The notes: a model not told the origin generated them from the letters alone. A stretch of DNA of 64,000 nucleotides from Streptomyces sp. NBC_00390 (GCF_036057275.1 NZ_CP107945.1:7564001-7628000); one strand, 5' to 3'; positions 44,902-54,115 are shown, numbered from the stretch's first letter. Made by a program: numbers and translations.

Positions 44902-45900
44902 TCAGCGCGGAGTGTCCGGCTGCCGGAACGCCTCGAGGATGCGCTCGGCCGCGAGCGTCGCCGTCAGAGCGCCGTCCCGCACCCGCTGTTCCAGCTGCGG
45001 GGCGAGATCGCGTACCTCGGGGTGGCGGCGCAGCCGGTCGAGCAGTGCGTCGTGGACCATCGCCCAGGTCCACTCGATCTGCTGGTCACGGCGTTTGGCC
45101 GCCAGCCGCCCGGTCGAGTCGAGCACCTTGCGGTGCTGCTCCAGCCGCTCCCACACCACGTCGAGTCCCATGCTCTCGCGCGCGCTGCAGGACAGCACGG
45201 GCGGAGTCCAGGCAGCGTCGGCCGGATGCATCAGCCGCAGCGCACCGGCCAGTTCGCGGGCCGCGGAGCGGGCGTCGCGCTCATGCGGGCCGTCCGCCTT
45301 GTTCACCGCGATCACGTCGGCGAGTTCCAGCACGCCCTTCTTGATGCCCTGGAGCTGGTCCCCGGTGCGGGCGAGGCTGAGCAGCAGGAAGGAGTCCACC
45401 ATGCCGGCGACCGTGGTCTCCGACTGGCCGACGCCGACCGTCTCCACCAGCACCACGTCGTAGCCGCCGGCCTCCATCACGATGATCGTCTCGCGGGTCG
45501 CCTTGGCCACGCCGCCGAGCGTGCCCGCGCTGGGGGAGGGCCGTACGAACGCCGCCGGGTCCACCGCGAGGCGTTCCATCCGGGTCTTGTCGCCCAGGAT
45601 GGACCCGCCCGTGCGGGTGGACGACGGGTCGACGGCCAGCACGGCCACCCGGTGGCCGAGTCCGGTGAGCATCGTCCCGAGCGCGTCGATGAACGTGGAC
45701 TTGCCGACCCCGGGCACCCCGCTGATGCCCACCCGCCGCGCCGTCCCCGAGTACGGCAACAGCTGTGTGAGCAGCTGCTGCGCGAGGACGCGATGGTCGG
45801 GACGGGTGGACTCCACGAGCGTGACGGCGCGGGCGATGTACGCCCGCGACCCCTCACGTACGCCCTTCACATAGGCGTCGATGTCGATCTTCGGTGGCAT
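44902..45900 (-). CDS. meaB: Methylmalonyl-CoA mutase-associated GTPase MeaB
   Basis: A 332-aa G3E-family GTPase. The P-loop is GVPGVGKST (residues 61-69). LAVDPSSTRTGGSILGDKTR is the switch I/B-type motif, VETVGVGQSET the switch II region and VNKADG the base-specificity motif. It loads and protects adenosylcobalamin in methylmalonyl-CoA mutase. It is 4 bases downstream of the mutase large-subunit gene, so it is cotranscribed. Confidence 0.93.
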   Translation of the reverse strand: MPPKIDIDAYVKGVREGSRAYIARAVTLVESTRPDHRVLAQQLLTQLLPYSGTARRVGISGVPGVGKSTFIDALGTMLTGLGHRVAVLAVDPSSTRTGGSILGDKTRMERLAVDPAAFVRPSPSAGTLGGVAKATRETIIVMEAGGYDVVLVETVGVGQSETTVAGMVDSFLLLSLARTGDQLQGIKKGVLELADVIAVNKADGPHERDARSAARELAGALRLMHPADAAWTPPVLSCSARESMGLDVVWERLEQHRKVLDSTGRLAAKRRDQQIEWTWAMVHDALLDRLRRHPEVRDLAPQLEQRVRDGALTATLAAERILEAFRQPDTPR

Positions 45901-45904
45901 GGGC

Positions 45905-48112
45905 CTACAGCTCGTGGCCGAGCGAGCCTGCCAGGGTCCGCACCAGGTCCCGGGCAGCGTCCGGGATCACCGTGCCCGGCGGGAAGACCGCTGCCGCGCC
46001 CATCTCCCGCAGGGTGGGGACGTCCTGCGGCGGGATCACGCCGCCGACGACGATCATGATGTCCTCGCGCCCTTCGGCCGCCAGCTGCTCGCGCAGCGCG
46101 GGCACCAGCGTCAGATGCCCCGCGGCCAGCGACGAGACGCCGACGATGTGCACATCGGCCTCCACGGCCTGGCGGGCCACCTCGGCCGGCGTCTGGAACA
46201 GCGGGCCGACGTCGACGTCGAAGCCGAGGTCGGCGAAGGCGGTGGCGATCACCTTCTGGCCACGGTCGTGACCGTCCTGGCCCATCTTGGCGACCAGGAT
46301 GCGCGGCCTGCGGCCCTCGGCCTGCTCGAACTCGTCGACCAGCGCGCGGGTGCGGTCCACGGAAGGCGACTCCCCTGCTTCGTTGCGGTACACGCCGGAG
46401 ATCGTACGGATCTGGCCCGAGTGCCGGCCGTACACCGTCTCCAGTGCGTCCGAGATCTCACCGACGGTCGCCATCGCGCGCGCCGCGTCGACCGCCAGCG
46501 CCAGCAGATTGCCCTCCAGGCTGCCGCCCTTGGCGGCACCGGCCTCGGCCGCCGCGGTCAGGGCGCGCAGGGCGTCCTGGCAGGCGGCCTCGTCGCGCTC
46601 GGCCCGCAGCCGCCGCAGCTTCTCCACCTGCTGGGCCCGCACCTGGGAGTTCTCGACCTTGAGCACCTCGATCTGCTCGTCGCTGTCCACCCGGTACTTG
46701 TTGACTCCGATCACCGGCTGGCGGCCGGAGTCGATACGGGCCTGTGTACGGGCCGCGGCCTCCTCCACCCGGAGCTTGGGGATACCGGCGTCGATGGCCT
46801 TGGCCATGCCGCCGGCGGCCTCGACCTCCTCGATGTGCTGCCAGGCGCGGCGGGCCAGATCGTGCGTGAGCTTCTCGACGTACGCACTGCCGCCCCACGG
46901 GTCGATGACCCGGCAGGTGCCCGACTCCTGCTGCAGCAGCAGCTGGGTGTTGCGGGCGATACGTGCCGAGAAGTCGGTGGGCAGCGCGAGCGCCTCGTCC
47001 AGGGCGTTGGTGTGCAGCGACTGCGTGTGCCCCTGCGTCGCGGCCATCGCCTCGACGCAGGTGCGGGTGACGTTGTTGAAGACGTCCTGCGCCGTCAGCG
47101 ACCAGCCGGAGGTCTGCGAATGGGTGCGCAGGGACAGCGACTTGGGGCTCTTCGGGTCGAACTTCTTCACCAGCTTCGCCCACAGCAGCCGTGCGGCCCG
47201 CAGCTTGGCGACCTCCATGAAGAAGTTCATGCCGATCGCCCAGAAGAACGACAGCCGCGGTGCGAACGAGTCCACGTCCAGGCCGGCGTCGATGCCCGCC
47301 CGCAGATACTCCATGCCGTCGGCCAGCGTGTACGCGAGCTCCAGGTCGGCGGTCGCTCCGGCCTCCTGGATGTGGTAGCCGGAGATGGAGATGGAGTTGT
47401 AGCGGGGCATTTTCTGCGAGGTGTACGCGAAGATGTCCGAGATGATCCGCATCGAGGGGCCGGGCGGATAGATGTAGGTGTTGCGGACCATGAACTCCTT
47501 GAGGATGTCGTTCTGGATGGTCCCGGCCAGCTTCTCGGGCGGTACGCCCTGCTCCTCGGCGGCCACGATGTACAGCGCCAGCACGGGCAGCACCGCGCCG
47601 TTCATCGTCATCGACACGCTCATCTTGTCCAGCGGAATCCCGTCGAACAGCTGGCGCATGTCGTAGATCGAGTCGATCGCCACACCCGCCATGCCGACAT
47701 CGCCGGTCACCCGCGGGTGGTCGCTGTCGTACCCGCGGTGCGTCGGCAGGTCGAACGCGACCGACAGACCCTTCTGGCCGGCCGCGAGATTACGGCGGTA
47801 GAAGGCGTTCGACTCCTCGGCCGTGGAGAAGCCCGCGTACTGACGGATCGTCCAGGGCTGGTTGACGTACATCGTCGGGTACGGGCCGCGCAGATACGGC
47901 GCCACTCCGGGGTACGTCCGCAGGAAGTCGAGGCCCTCCAGGTCCCGCTCGGTGTACAGCGGCTTGACCGGGATGCCCTCCGGGGTCTCCCACACCAGGT
48001 CGGCGTCGTCCCGGCCCGCGGACTCCTTGACGGCACTGCGCCACTGGTCCTCGCTCACACCGGCCACGGCGCCCGGGCCCAGTTCGATCCCCGTGAAATC
48101 CGGGATGCCCAT
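45905..48112 (-). CDS. mutB: Methylmalonyl-CoA mutase large (catalytic) subunit
   Basis: A 735-aa adenosylcobalamin enzyme that interconverts (R)-methylmalonyl-CoA and succinyl-CoA, supplying methylmalonyl units or oxidising propionate. The TIM-barrel substrate domain includes PTMYVNQPWTIRQYAGFSTA and the later SLHTNALDEALALPTDFSAR. The cobalamin domain carries DxHxxG (Asp613, His615, Gly618) in MGQDGHDRGQKVIAT. The ATG overlaps the stop of the small-subunit gene (TGATG). Full length and intact. Confidence 0.96.
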   Translation of the reverse strand: MGIPDFTGIELGPGAVAGVSEDQWRSAVKESAGRDDADLVWETPEGIPVKPLYTERDLEGLDFLRTYPGVAPYLRGPYPTMYVNQPWTIRQYAGFSTAEESNAFYRRNLAAGQKGLSVAFDLPTHRGYDSDHPRVTGDVGMAGVAIDSIYDMRQLFDGIPLDKMSVSMTMNGAVLPVLALYIVAAEEQGVPPEKLAGTIQNDILKEFMVRNTYIYPPGPSMRIISDIFAYTSQKMPRYNSISISGYHIQEAGATADLELAYTLADGMEYLRAGIDAGLDVDSFAPRLSFFWAIGMNFFMEVAKLRAARLLWAKLVKKFDPKSPKSLSLRTHSQTSGWSLTAQDVFNNVTRTCVEAMAATQGHTQSLHTNALDEALALPTDFSARIARNTQLLLQQESGTCRVIDPWGGSAYVEKLTHDLARRAWQHIEEVEAAGGMAKAIDAGIPKLRVEEAAARTQARIDSGRQPVIGVNKYRVDSDEQIEVLKVENSQVRAQQVEKLRRLRAERDEAACQDALRALTAAAEAGAAKGGSLEGNLLALAVDAARAMATVGEISDALETVYGRHSGQIRTISGVYRNEAGESPSVDRTRALVDEFEQAEGRRPRILVAKMGQDGHDRGQKVIATAFADLGFDVDVGPLFQTPAEVARQAVEADVHIVGVSSLAAGHLTLVPALREQLAAEGREDIMIVVGGVIPPQDVPTLREMGAAAVFPPGTVIPDAARDLVRTLAGSLGHEL

Positions 48113-49995
48113 CACGCCACTCCGATCCGGTCGAGGACCGAGGTCAGCACGGCGACCGCGTCGCCGCCCGCGACGACGAACTCGTCGACCCCGGCTCTTT
48201 CGTACGTCTCTCGCTGCTCGCCGGGACGCCCGGCGAGGAACACCCGCTGCGCGCCCGCCGACTTCAGGGCCTCGGCGACCGGCCCGGCCTGCTCCGCGTA
48301 CAGCGCGTCGCTGGAGCAGATGCACGCCACCGCGGCCCCGCTGTCCTTGAACGCCTGCGCGGCACTCGCCGCATCCACGGAGACCGGTTCGTGCACCGGC
48401 TCGATGCCGCCGGCCTGGAACAGATTGGCGGCGAACGTCACCCGCGCGGTGTGCGCGGCCGCCGGCCCCAGCGCGGCAAGGAACACCCGCGGCCGGGTCC
48501 CGGTCGCGGCCAGATGCGCGTCCGAGCGGGACCGCAGTGCCTCGAACGCCTCGTCCCGGCGCACCCTGGGCAGGCCTCCGCCCGGCAGCGCCGGGGCGGG
48601 GTCGCGCTCCACCGGCGTCTGGGCCAGCAACGGGAACTCGCTGACGCCCGTGACCGGTTCGCGGCGCTTGGCCAGGTTCTTGCTGCGGCTCTCCCACGTG
48701 GCGCCGAGCCGTTGCGCGATCAGACCGCTCTGCAGCGCCGCCGACTGACCGCCCGCCTGCTCGATCTCCAGGAACCACTGCCAGGCCGCGTGCGCGAGTT
48801 CGTCGGTCAGCTGCTCCACGTACCAGGAGCCGCCCGCCGGGTCGATGACACGGCCCAGATGCGACTCCTCGAGCAGGATCGTCGAGGTGTTGCGGGCGAT
48901 CCGGCGGGCGAACGCGTCCGGCAACCCCAGCGCGTGGTCGAAGGGCAGCACGGTCACCGCGCCGGCGCCGCCCACACCCGCGGCCAGCGAGGCCACCGTG
49001 GTGCGCAGCATGTTCACCCAGGGGTCGCGGCGGGTCATCATCACCGCCGATGTCACCGCGTGCTGGCGCTGGGCACCGGCGGCCGGCTCGGCGCCGCACA
49101 CCTCGGCGACCCGGGACCACAGCCGGCGCGCCGCGCGCAGCTTCGCGATCGTCAGGAACTGGTCGGCGCTCGCCGCGTACCGGAACTCCAGCTGTCCGCA
49201 GGCCGCCTCCACGCTCAGACCGGCCGCGGTCAGCTCGCGCAGCCAGGTCACACCGCTCGCCAGCGAGCAGCCCAGCTCCTGGGCGGCCGAGGCACCGGCC
49301 TCGTGGTACGGCAGGGCGTCGACCGCGATGGCCCGGACGCCCGGGTAGGTGCGGTCGCACAGCACGGCCAGCTCTGTGGCCGAGGCCAGATCCGCCGCAA
49401 GGTTCCCGTACCGGCCGGTGCGCGCGGCATGGCCCAGGGGGTCCGCGCCGAGACTGCCGAGCGCGGCCTCGGGCGCGATGCCACGCTCCTCGTACAGGCG
49501 CAGCAACTCCTTGGCGGCCGCGGCGAATTCGCTGCCCGCGTCGAGCACGACCGGAGCCAGGTCGAGATACACACCGTCGAGGGCGGTGCCGATCCCGTCG
49601 ACGGGCACGCCGGCCTCGCCGACGGCCAGCCACACCGAGGCGGCCCCGTTCTCCAGGTCGTTCAGCACCGCTTCGTTGGTGCGCACCGGATCCGACCGGT
49701 CATGGCGCTGGCGCACGTCCCAGCCGGACACCGCGGCGCCCTCGGGTTTGCCGCCCCGGGTGAAGGGGGCGAAACCGGGGAAACCGGAGCCTTCGGCGTT
49801 GTCACGAGTGGTGTACAGGGGACGGGCGACGAGCCCGTCCTCGAGAGCCGTGGAGAGTACATCCTCGGCCGCCGAGCCCTGGGCGTCCTTACCTGTCTTG
49901 CGCAGCACGCCTTCGACCAGGCGCTGCCACTGTTCATGGGTCGCATCCGGGAACTCGGCGGCCAAAGAAAACCCGTCATCGGGGAGGACCGTCAT
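48112..49995 (-). CDS. mutA: Methylmalonyl-CoA mutase small subunit
   Basis: A 627-aa partner of the catalytic subunit. It has the same barrel fold (AEFPDATHEQWQRLVEGVLR, and later RRIARNTSTILLEESHLGRV with DPAGGSWYVEQLTDELA). The C-terminal domain lacks the DxHxxG cobalamin motif, as expected for the structural subunit. It is the first gene of the mutAB-meaB operon. Confidence 0.94.
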   Translation of the reverse strand: MTVLPDDGFSLAAEFPDATHEQWQRLVEGVLRKTGKDAQGSAAEDVLSTALEDGLVARPLYTTRDNAEGSGFPGFAPFTRGGKPEGAAVSGWDVRQRHDRSDPVRTNEAVLNDLENGAASVWLAVGEAGVPVDGIGTALDGVYLDLAPVVLDAGSEFAAAAKELLRLYEERGIAPEAALGSLGADPLGHAARTGRYGNLAADLASATELAVLCDRTYPGVRAIAVDALPYHEAGASAAQELGCSLASGVTWLRELTAAGLSVEAACGQLEFRYAASADQFLTIAKLRAARRLWSRVAEVCGAEPAAGAQRQHAVTSAVMMTRRDPWVNMLRTTVASLAAGVGGAGAVTVLPFDHALGLPDAFARRIARNTSTILLEESHLGRVIDPAGGSWYVEQLTDELAHAAWQWFLEIEQAGGQSAALQSGLIAQRLGATWESRSKNLAKRREPVTGVSEFPLLAQTPVERDPAPALPGGGLPRVRRDEAFEALRSRSDAHLAATGTRPRVFLAALGPAAAHTARVTFAANLFQAGGIEPVHEPVSVDAASAAQAFKDSGAAVACICSSDALYAEQAGPVAEALKSAGAQRVFLAGRPGEQRETYERAGVDEFVVAGGDAVAVLTSVLDRIGVA

Positions 49996-50114
49996 GCTCA
50001 GATGCTAGGACACGCGTCCAAAGGTGCAGCAGGGGAATGGCCTGTGACCTTGCCCTCTCCGGTCCGCACTTGATCCTTTGCACCCGGTGCCCTACCGACG
50101 CCCTGTCCCGGCCC

Positions 50115-50139
50115 GCATGTCCGTACCTGGGGCGGGTAC
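50115..50139 (+). promoter_or_regulatory. SigB-type promoter upstream of the DUF6458 gene
   Basis: GCAT (50115-50118), a 15-base spacer and GGGTAC (50134-50139) fit the SigB-type consensus exactly. It lies 80 bases before the start at 50219, just upstream of an A-rich tandem repeat. Confidence 0.6.
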
Positions 50140-50162
50140 CCGAACCGGACCAGCCGACCGAG

Positions 50163-50214
50163 AGAAACAAACAAGAGAAACAAACAAGAGAAACAAACGA
50201 GAGAAATGGGTGAG
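50163..50214 (+). repeat. A-rich 13-bp tandem repeat in a 5' leader
   Basis: Two exact copies of AGAAACAAACAAG, one near-copy (AGAAACAAACGAG) and one decayed copy (AGAAATGGGTGAG) run from 50163 to 50214 without gaps, ending 4 bases before the DUF6458 ATG. The tract is almost free of T and is far richer in A than anything nearby. It probably keeps the ribosome-binding region unstructured. Confidence 0.85.
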
Positions 50215-50218
50215 TCAC

Positions 50219-50446
50219 ATGGGTCTGGGCGGATGCATCATCCTGATCGCCGCCGGGGCGATCCTCACGTTCGCCACCGACTGGGAGGTGGAGGGAGCCA
50301 ACCTCGATGTCATCGGCATGATTCTGATGGCCGTCGGTCTCATAGGTGTCGCCACCTTCACCAGCATCGCCAAACGGCGGCGCGTCATCGTGCCCCCGTC
50401 GACGCCCGTCGTCGATGACCAGCGGAATCAGCACCCCTACACCTGA
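50219..50446 (+). CDS. DUF6458 family small membrane protein
   Basis: A 75-aa protein with two hydrophobic helices (GGCIILIAAGAILTFATDW and VIGMILMAVGLIGVATF) and a short polar tail after KRRR. The sequence fits the small Streptomyces DUF6458 family of unknown function. There is no classic ribosome-binding site; a purine-rich repeat leader with GGTGAG stands in its place. Confidence 0.8.
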   Translation: MGLGGCIILIAAGAILTFATDWEVEGANLDVIGMILMAVGLIGVATFTSIAKRRRVIVPPSTPVVDDQRNQHPYT

Positions 50447-50575
50447 GCGGCCCCACCGCACCTGACCGGTCCCGCCATGCCGCACGGCACCACCGCGGTT
50501 TGGCCGCCGGGTCCGGGGGCACCCGGACAGCGCTCCACCGCCCGAATTCCGGGTGTTTCCCCCAAGGAGCGTGAG

Positions 50576-52438
50576 ATGACATTGCAATCACTGAAGGACG
50601 GACAACTGGCGGAACTGGGCCAGCAGTTGCGGGTGGACGCGGTCCGCGCCGCCGACGCCGCAGGCTCCGGGCACCCGACCTCGTCCATGTCCGCCGCGGA
50701 CATCGCCGCCGTACTCCTCGCGCGCCATCTGCGCTACGACTTCGACCGGCCGGATCTGCCCGGCAACGACCGGCTGATCTTCTCCAAAGGCCATGCCTCA
50801 CCGCTGCTGTACGCCCTGTACCGGGCGGCGGGGGTCATCGACGACGATGAACTGCTCACTTTCCGTCACCAGGGCAGCCGCCTGGAAGGCCATCCCACCC
50901 CGAGGCTGCCCTGGGTCGACGTCGCCACCGGGTCGCTGGGCCAGGGTCTGCCGATCGGCGTGGGCATGGCGCTGGCCGCAAAGAAGCTCGACCGGGTCCC
51001 CTGCCGGGTATGGGTGCTCGCGGGCGACAGCGAGATGGCGGAGGGCTCCGTCTGGGAGGCCGTCGAGCACGCCGCGTACGAGCATCTGGAGAATCTGACG
51101 CTGATCGTCGATGTCAACCGGCTCGGCCAGCGCGGTCCCACCCGCCTGGGCCACGACCTCGACGCCTACGCCCGCCGGCTGCAGGCTTTCGGCTGGCACA
51201 CCGTTCAGATCGACGGCCATGACATCGCAGCGATCGACGCCGCGCTCACCGAGGCCGTCTCCGAGATCGGCCGGCCCACCGCGATCCTCGCCCGCACGGA
51301 GAAGGGACACGGCGTGGCCGACGTGGCGGACCGCGAAGGCCACCACGGCAAGCCCCTGCCCGACGCGGAGGCGGCGATACAGGAGCTCGGCGGCATCAGG
51401 TCGGCCCGGGTGGCGGTCCGCGAGCCGCCCACCGCACGGGTGCTCGGCGCACGGCCCGACGGCCCTCTGACCCTGCCGGTCTTCCGCGTCGGCGACCAGG
51501 TCGCCACCCGTACGGCCTACGGGAAGGCGCTCGCCGCGCTCGGCTCCGCACGCACCGATGTCGTGGCACTGGACGCCGAGGTCGGCGATTCGACCCGTAC
51601 CGAATACTTCGCCAAGAAACATCCCGGCCGCTACTTCCAGTGCTACATCGCCGAACAGCAGCTGGTGGCTGCGTCGGTGGGGCTGCAGGCCAGGGGCTAT
51701 GTCCCCTTCGCCGCCTCCTTCGCCGCGTTCCTGACCCGTGCCCATGACTTCATCCGTATGGCCGCCGTCAGCCGGGCGGACATCAACCTGGTGGGATCGC
51801 ACGCGGGTGTCGCCATCGGCGAGGACGGCCCGTCCCAGATGGGCCTCGAAGACCTGGCCATGTTCCGTGCGGTGCCCGGCAGCACCGTGTTCTACCCCTG
51901 CGACGCGACCTCCACGGCCGCTATCGTCGCCGCCATGGCCGACCTGCCCGGCGTCAGCTATCTGCGCACCACTCGTGGCGACACGCCCGTCCTCTACTCG
52001 GCGGGCGACACCTTCCGGGCCGGCGGCTCGAAGGTGCTCCGCAGCTCCGGGCGCGACCAGGTGTGCGTGGTGGCCGCCGGTGTGACGGTGCACGAGGCGC
52101 TGCGCGCGGCCGACCTGCTGGCCGGGGAAGGCATCGCCGTAAGGGTGATCGACCTGTACTCGGTCAAACCCGTGGACGCGCGGACACTTCAGGAGGCGGC
52201 CGACGACACCGGATGCCTGATGACGGTCGAGGACCACCGCGTCGAGGGCGGAGTGGGCGACGCCGTGGCGGAGGCGTTCGCCGACGGCCGCCCGATGCCG
52301 AGGCTGGTACGCCTCGGCGTACGTATCACCCCGGCGTCGGCGACGCCCGCCGAGCAGCTCCACCTGGCCGGTATCGACGCCGAGTCGATCGCAGCGGCGC
52401 TGAGGCTGCTGGTCGGGGAGGCGATGGTCAGCCGATGA
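50576..52438 (+). CDS. Transketolase
   Basis: A 620-aa thiamine-diphosphate enzyme of the pentose phosphate pathway, moving two-carbon units between sugar phosphates. The N-terminal ThDP domain has AGSGHPTSSMSAADI, FSKGHASPLLYALY and the Mg/ThDP motif AGDSEMAEG through IVDVNRLGQ. The pyrimidine domain has the catalytic Glu in IAEQQLVAASVGL and GEDGPSQMGLEDLAMFR. It is shorter than the usual 690-residue housekeeping enzyme and looks like the animal-type or second bacterial group. AAGGAG precedes the ATG at 50576. Confidence 0.9.
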   Translation: MTLQSLKDGQLAELGQQLRVDAVRAADAAGSGHPTSSMSAADIAAVLLARHLRYDFDRPDLPGNDRLIFSKGHASPLLYALYRAAGVIDDDELLTFRHQGSRLEGHPTPRLPWVDVATGSLGQGLPIGVGMALAAKKLDRVPCRVWVLAGDSEMAEGSVWEAVEHAAYEHLENLTLIVDVNRLGQRGPTRLGHDLDAYARRLQAFGWHTVQIDGHDIAAIDAALTEAVSEIGRPTAILARTEKGHGVADVADREGHHGKPLPDAEAAIQELGGIRSARVAVREPPTARVLGARPDGPLTLPVFRVGDQVATRTAYGKALAALGSARTDVVALDAEVGDSTRTEYFAKKHPGRYFQCYIAEQQLVAASVGLQARGYVPFAASFAAFLTRAHDFIRMAAVSRADINLVGSHAGVAIGEDGPSQMGLEDLAMFRAVPGSTVFYPCDATSTAAIVAAMADLPGVSYLRTTRGDTPVLYSAGDTFRAGGSKVLRSSGRDQVCVVAAGVTVHEALRAADLLAGEGIAVRVIDLYSVKPVDARTLQEAADDTGCLMTVEDHRVEGGVGDAVAEAFADGRPMPRLVRLGVRITPASATPAEQLHLAGIDAESIAAALRLLVGEAMVSR

Positions 52439-52467
52439 CCACTGACCGGGTGCGAGGCGAGCGCACT

Positions 52468-52530
52468 GTGGAGTTGAACGCACAGCGGGTGGAGTTGAAC
52501 GCACAGCGGGTGGAGTTGAACGCACAGCGG
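52468..52530 (+). repeat. Three exact 21-bp tandem repeats
   Basis: GTGGAGTTGAACGCACAGCG plus one G is repeated three times without spacers, starting at 52468, 52489 and 52510. The last copy runs into the left arm of the terminator hairpin. The repeat lies 30 bases after the transketolase gene and has no gene of its own. Confidence 0.9.
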
Positions 52531-52567
52531 CGGCCGGCGGGCCCAGAGCCCGCCGGCCGCCGCTGTG
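52523..52567. terminator. Perfect 20-bp hairpin between convergent genes
   Basis: Bases 52523-52542 pair perfectly with 52548-52567 around a 5-base loop. It ends both the transketolase transcript and the oppositely directed small hydrophobic protein gene (stop at 52607). Confidence 0.85.
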
Positions 52568-52606
52568 CGGAGCGGCCGACCACTGGGTCGGCAGCCGGCG
52601 GTATTG

Positions 52607-52777
52607 CTACCACCGGTACCAGCGGGACCGTCCGCCCGCGGCTGTCGTGCTCCGCATCAGGAACCCGAGGAGCCAGATCGCCAGCACGATCAGGGCGATC
52701 CACCACAGGGCCTTCAAGGCGAACCCGGCGCCGAACAGGACGACAGCCAGGAGGAGAACAAGCAGGATAGGAACCAT
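52607..52777 (-). CDS. Small hydrophobic membrane protein, 56 aa
   Basis: Two joined hydrophobic segments (VPILLVLLLAVVLFGAGFAL and WWIALIVLAIWLLGFLM) are followed by a basic tail ending RSRWYRW. Near-identical small proteins occur across Streptomyces and are simply called hydrophobic protein. A strong ribosome-binding site, GGAGGTG, precedes the ATG at 52777. It is divergent from the DUF6328 gene. Confidence 0.8.
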   Translation of the reverse strand: MVPILLVLLLAVVLFGAGFALKALWWIALIVLAIWLLGFLMRSTTAAGGRSRWYRW

Positions 52778-52841
52778 GATTTGCACCTCCACACTGCGGC
52801 TGCCCGGGATTCGCCGCAGCACGCACTGACGGGAGGAACAC

Positions 52842-53336
52842 ATGATGGATGGCGACAAGCGCCCCGACCGTGGACGCGACGAGACGGAAGAGGAGCGGGC
52901 GGACCGCCGGTGGGGCGATCTCCTCCAGGAACTGCGCGTCGCGCAGACCGGTGTGCAGATCCTGTTCGGATTCCTGCTCACCGTGGTCTTCCAGCCGCGC
53001 TTCGTGGAACTGTCCGACACCGACCGGACGATCTACACCGTCACGGTGATGCTCGGCGCGGCGACCACCGGTGCGCTCATCGGCCCGGTGTCGTTCCACC
53101 GGCTGCTCACGGGGCGGCGGCTCAAGCCCCAGACCGTCGACTGGGCCTCGCGGCTGACCCAGTTGGGACTGATCCTCCTGCTGTGCACCATGGCCTCGGC
53201 ACTGCTGCTGATCCTGCGCGTGGCCATCGCCGATACGACCGCTACATGGCTGGTCGTCGGCATGGTCGTGTGGTTCGTCCTGTGCTGGTTCCTGCTGCCG
53301 GCCTGGGTTCGCATCACCCATTCCGACCGCGAATGA
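52842..53336 (+). CDS. DUF6328 family membrane protein
   Basis: A 164-aa protein. A charged N-terminal part (RDETEEERADRRWGDLLQEL) leads to four membrane segments, including GVQILFGFLLTVVFQP and WLVVGMVVWFVLCWFLLPAW. The arrangement LRVAQTGVQILFGFLL is typical of DUF6328. Function unknown. GGGAGGAAC precedes the ATG. Confidence 0.8.
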   Translation: MMDGDKRPDRGRDETEEERADRRWGDLLQELRVAQTGVQILFGFLLTVVFQPRFVELSDTDRTIYTVTVMLGAATTGALIGPVSFHRLLTGRRLKPQTVDWASRLTQLGLILLLCTMASALLLILRVAIADTTATWLVVGMVVWFVLCWFLLPAWVRITHSDRE

Positions 53337-53453
53337 CGCGATTGAGCCAACTGCTGCATTACGAGTCGTGGGGCGGATGTTGACCCGTGGTGCGTCGGCG
53401 GTAGGGTGCGCGCACCGCCCGTCGGGTGGTGCGCGAATTCGTGGAGGAAAGCA

Positions 53454-54086
53454 GTGACTCAAGTCAAAAGATCGTGGCGGCGTTCGGGGGCCCTCATAGC
53501 CGCCGCGACCGTCGGTGCGCTCGGCGTCGGCCTGTCGGCCGCTCCGGCCCTGGCGCACACCCCCGTGTGGAACGTGACCTGCGATGAGGTCAACGTGGAG
53601 CTGAAGGCGTACGGTCGCAACACCGAGAACACCGTGACCATCACGGTCGACGGCAAGGACCTGCTGCCCACCGAGACGTTCGGGAACGACTTCAGCAAGA
53701 CGCTGGAACTTCCCGAGCACGACAAGGAACTGTCCGTCCGCCTCATCGTGAAGGCCGAGGACGGCGACCGTTTCTCGCGTGACGAGACCAAGACGGCCCC
53801 GGTGTGCGAGGAGGAGACGCCGACTCCGTCCGCCACTCCGACCCCGTCGGACACGCCCACCACCGCCACTCCGACCCCGTCGGACACGCCCACCACGGCG
53901 ACGCCGAGCACGAGCACCCCCGCCCCCGCGACGCCGTCGGCGGAGCCGAGCCCCGACGAGCCGGACCTGGCCGAGACCGGCTCCTCCAGCGCCACGCCGC
54001 TGATCGCCGGTGCTGCCGCGGTCGTCATCGTGGCCGGTGGCGGCATCATGTGGGCCGCGCGCAAGCGCCGCAGCGCCCAGGGCTGA
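53454..54086 (+). CDS. LAETG-motif sortase-anchored surface protein
   Basis: A 210-aa protein. A signal peptide (about residues 1-35, ending APALAH) precedes a b-rich domain with two Cys (about 40-125), then a Pro/Thr/Ser spacer with two TPTPSDTPTTA repeats. The sorting signal LAETG (172-176), a hydrophobic helix and the tail ARKRRSAQG follow. LAXTG substrates are anchored by class E sortases in Streptomyces. The only sortase seen in the window is class F, so the enzyme for this one is probably elsewhere. GGAGG lies 8 bases before the GTG start. Confidence 0.88.
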   Translation: MTQVKRSWRRSGALIAAATVGALGVGLSAAPALAHTPVWNVTCDEVNVELKAYGRNTENTVTITVDGKDLLPTETFGNDFSKTLELPEHDKELSVRLIVKAEDGDRFSRDETKTAPVCEEETPTPSATPTPSDTPTTATPTPSDTPTTATPSTSTPAPATPSAEPSPDEPDLAETGSSSATPLIAGAAAVVIVAGGGIMWAARKRRSAQG

Positions 54087-54115
54087 CAACCAGCGCTGAC
54101 GCAACGCAGTAATGA

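Noticed and set aside
50163..50214. Iteron-type replication or partition site
   Set aside because: The repeats are short, A-rich and decay toward a start codon, with no replication gene nearby; a leader role fits better.
52468..52530. CRISPR-like array
   Set aside because: The three 21-bp units are directly joined without spacers and merge into a terminator.
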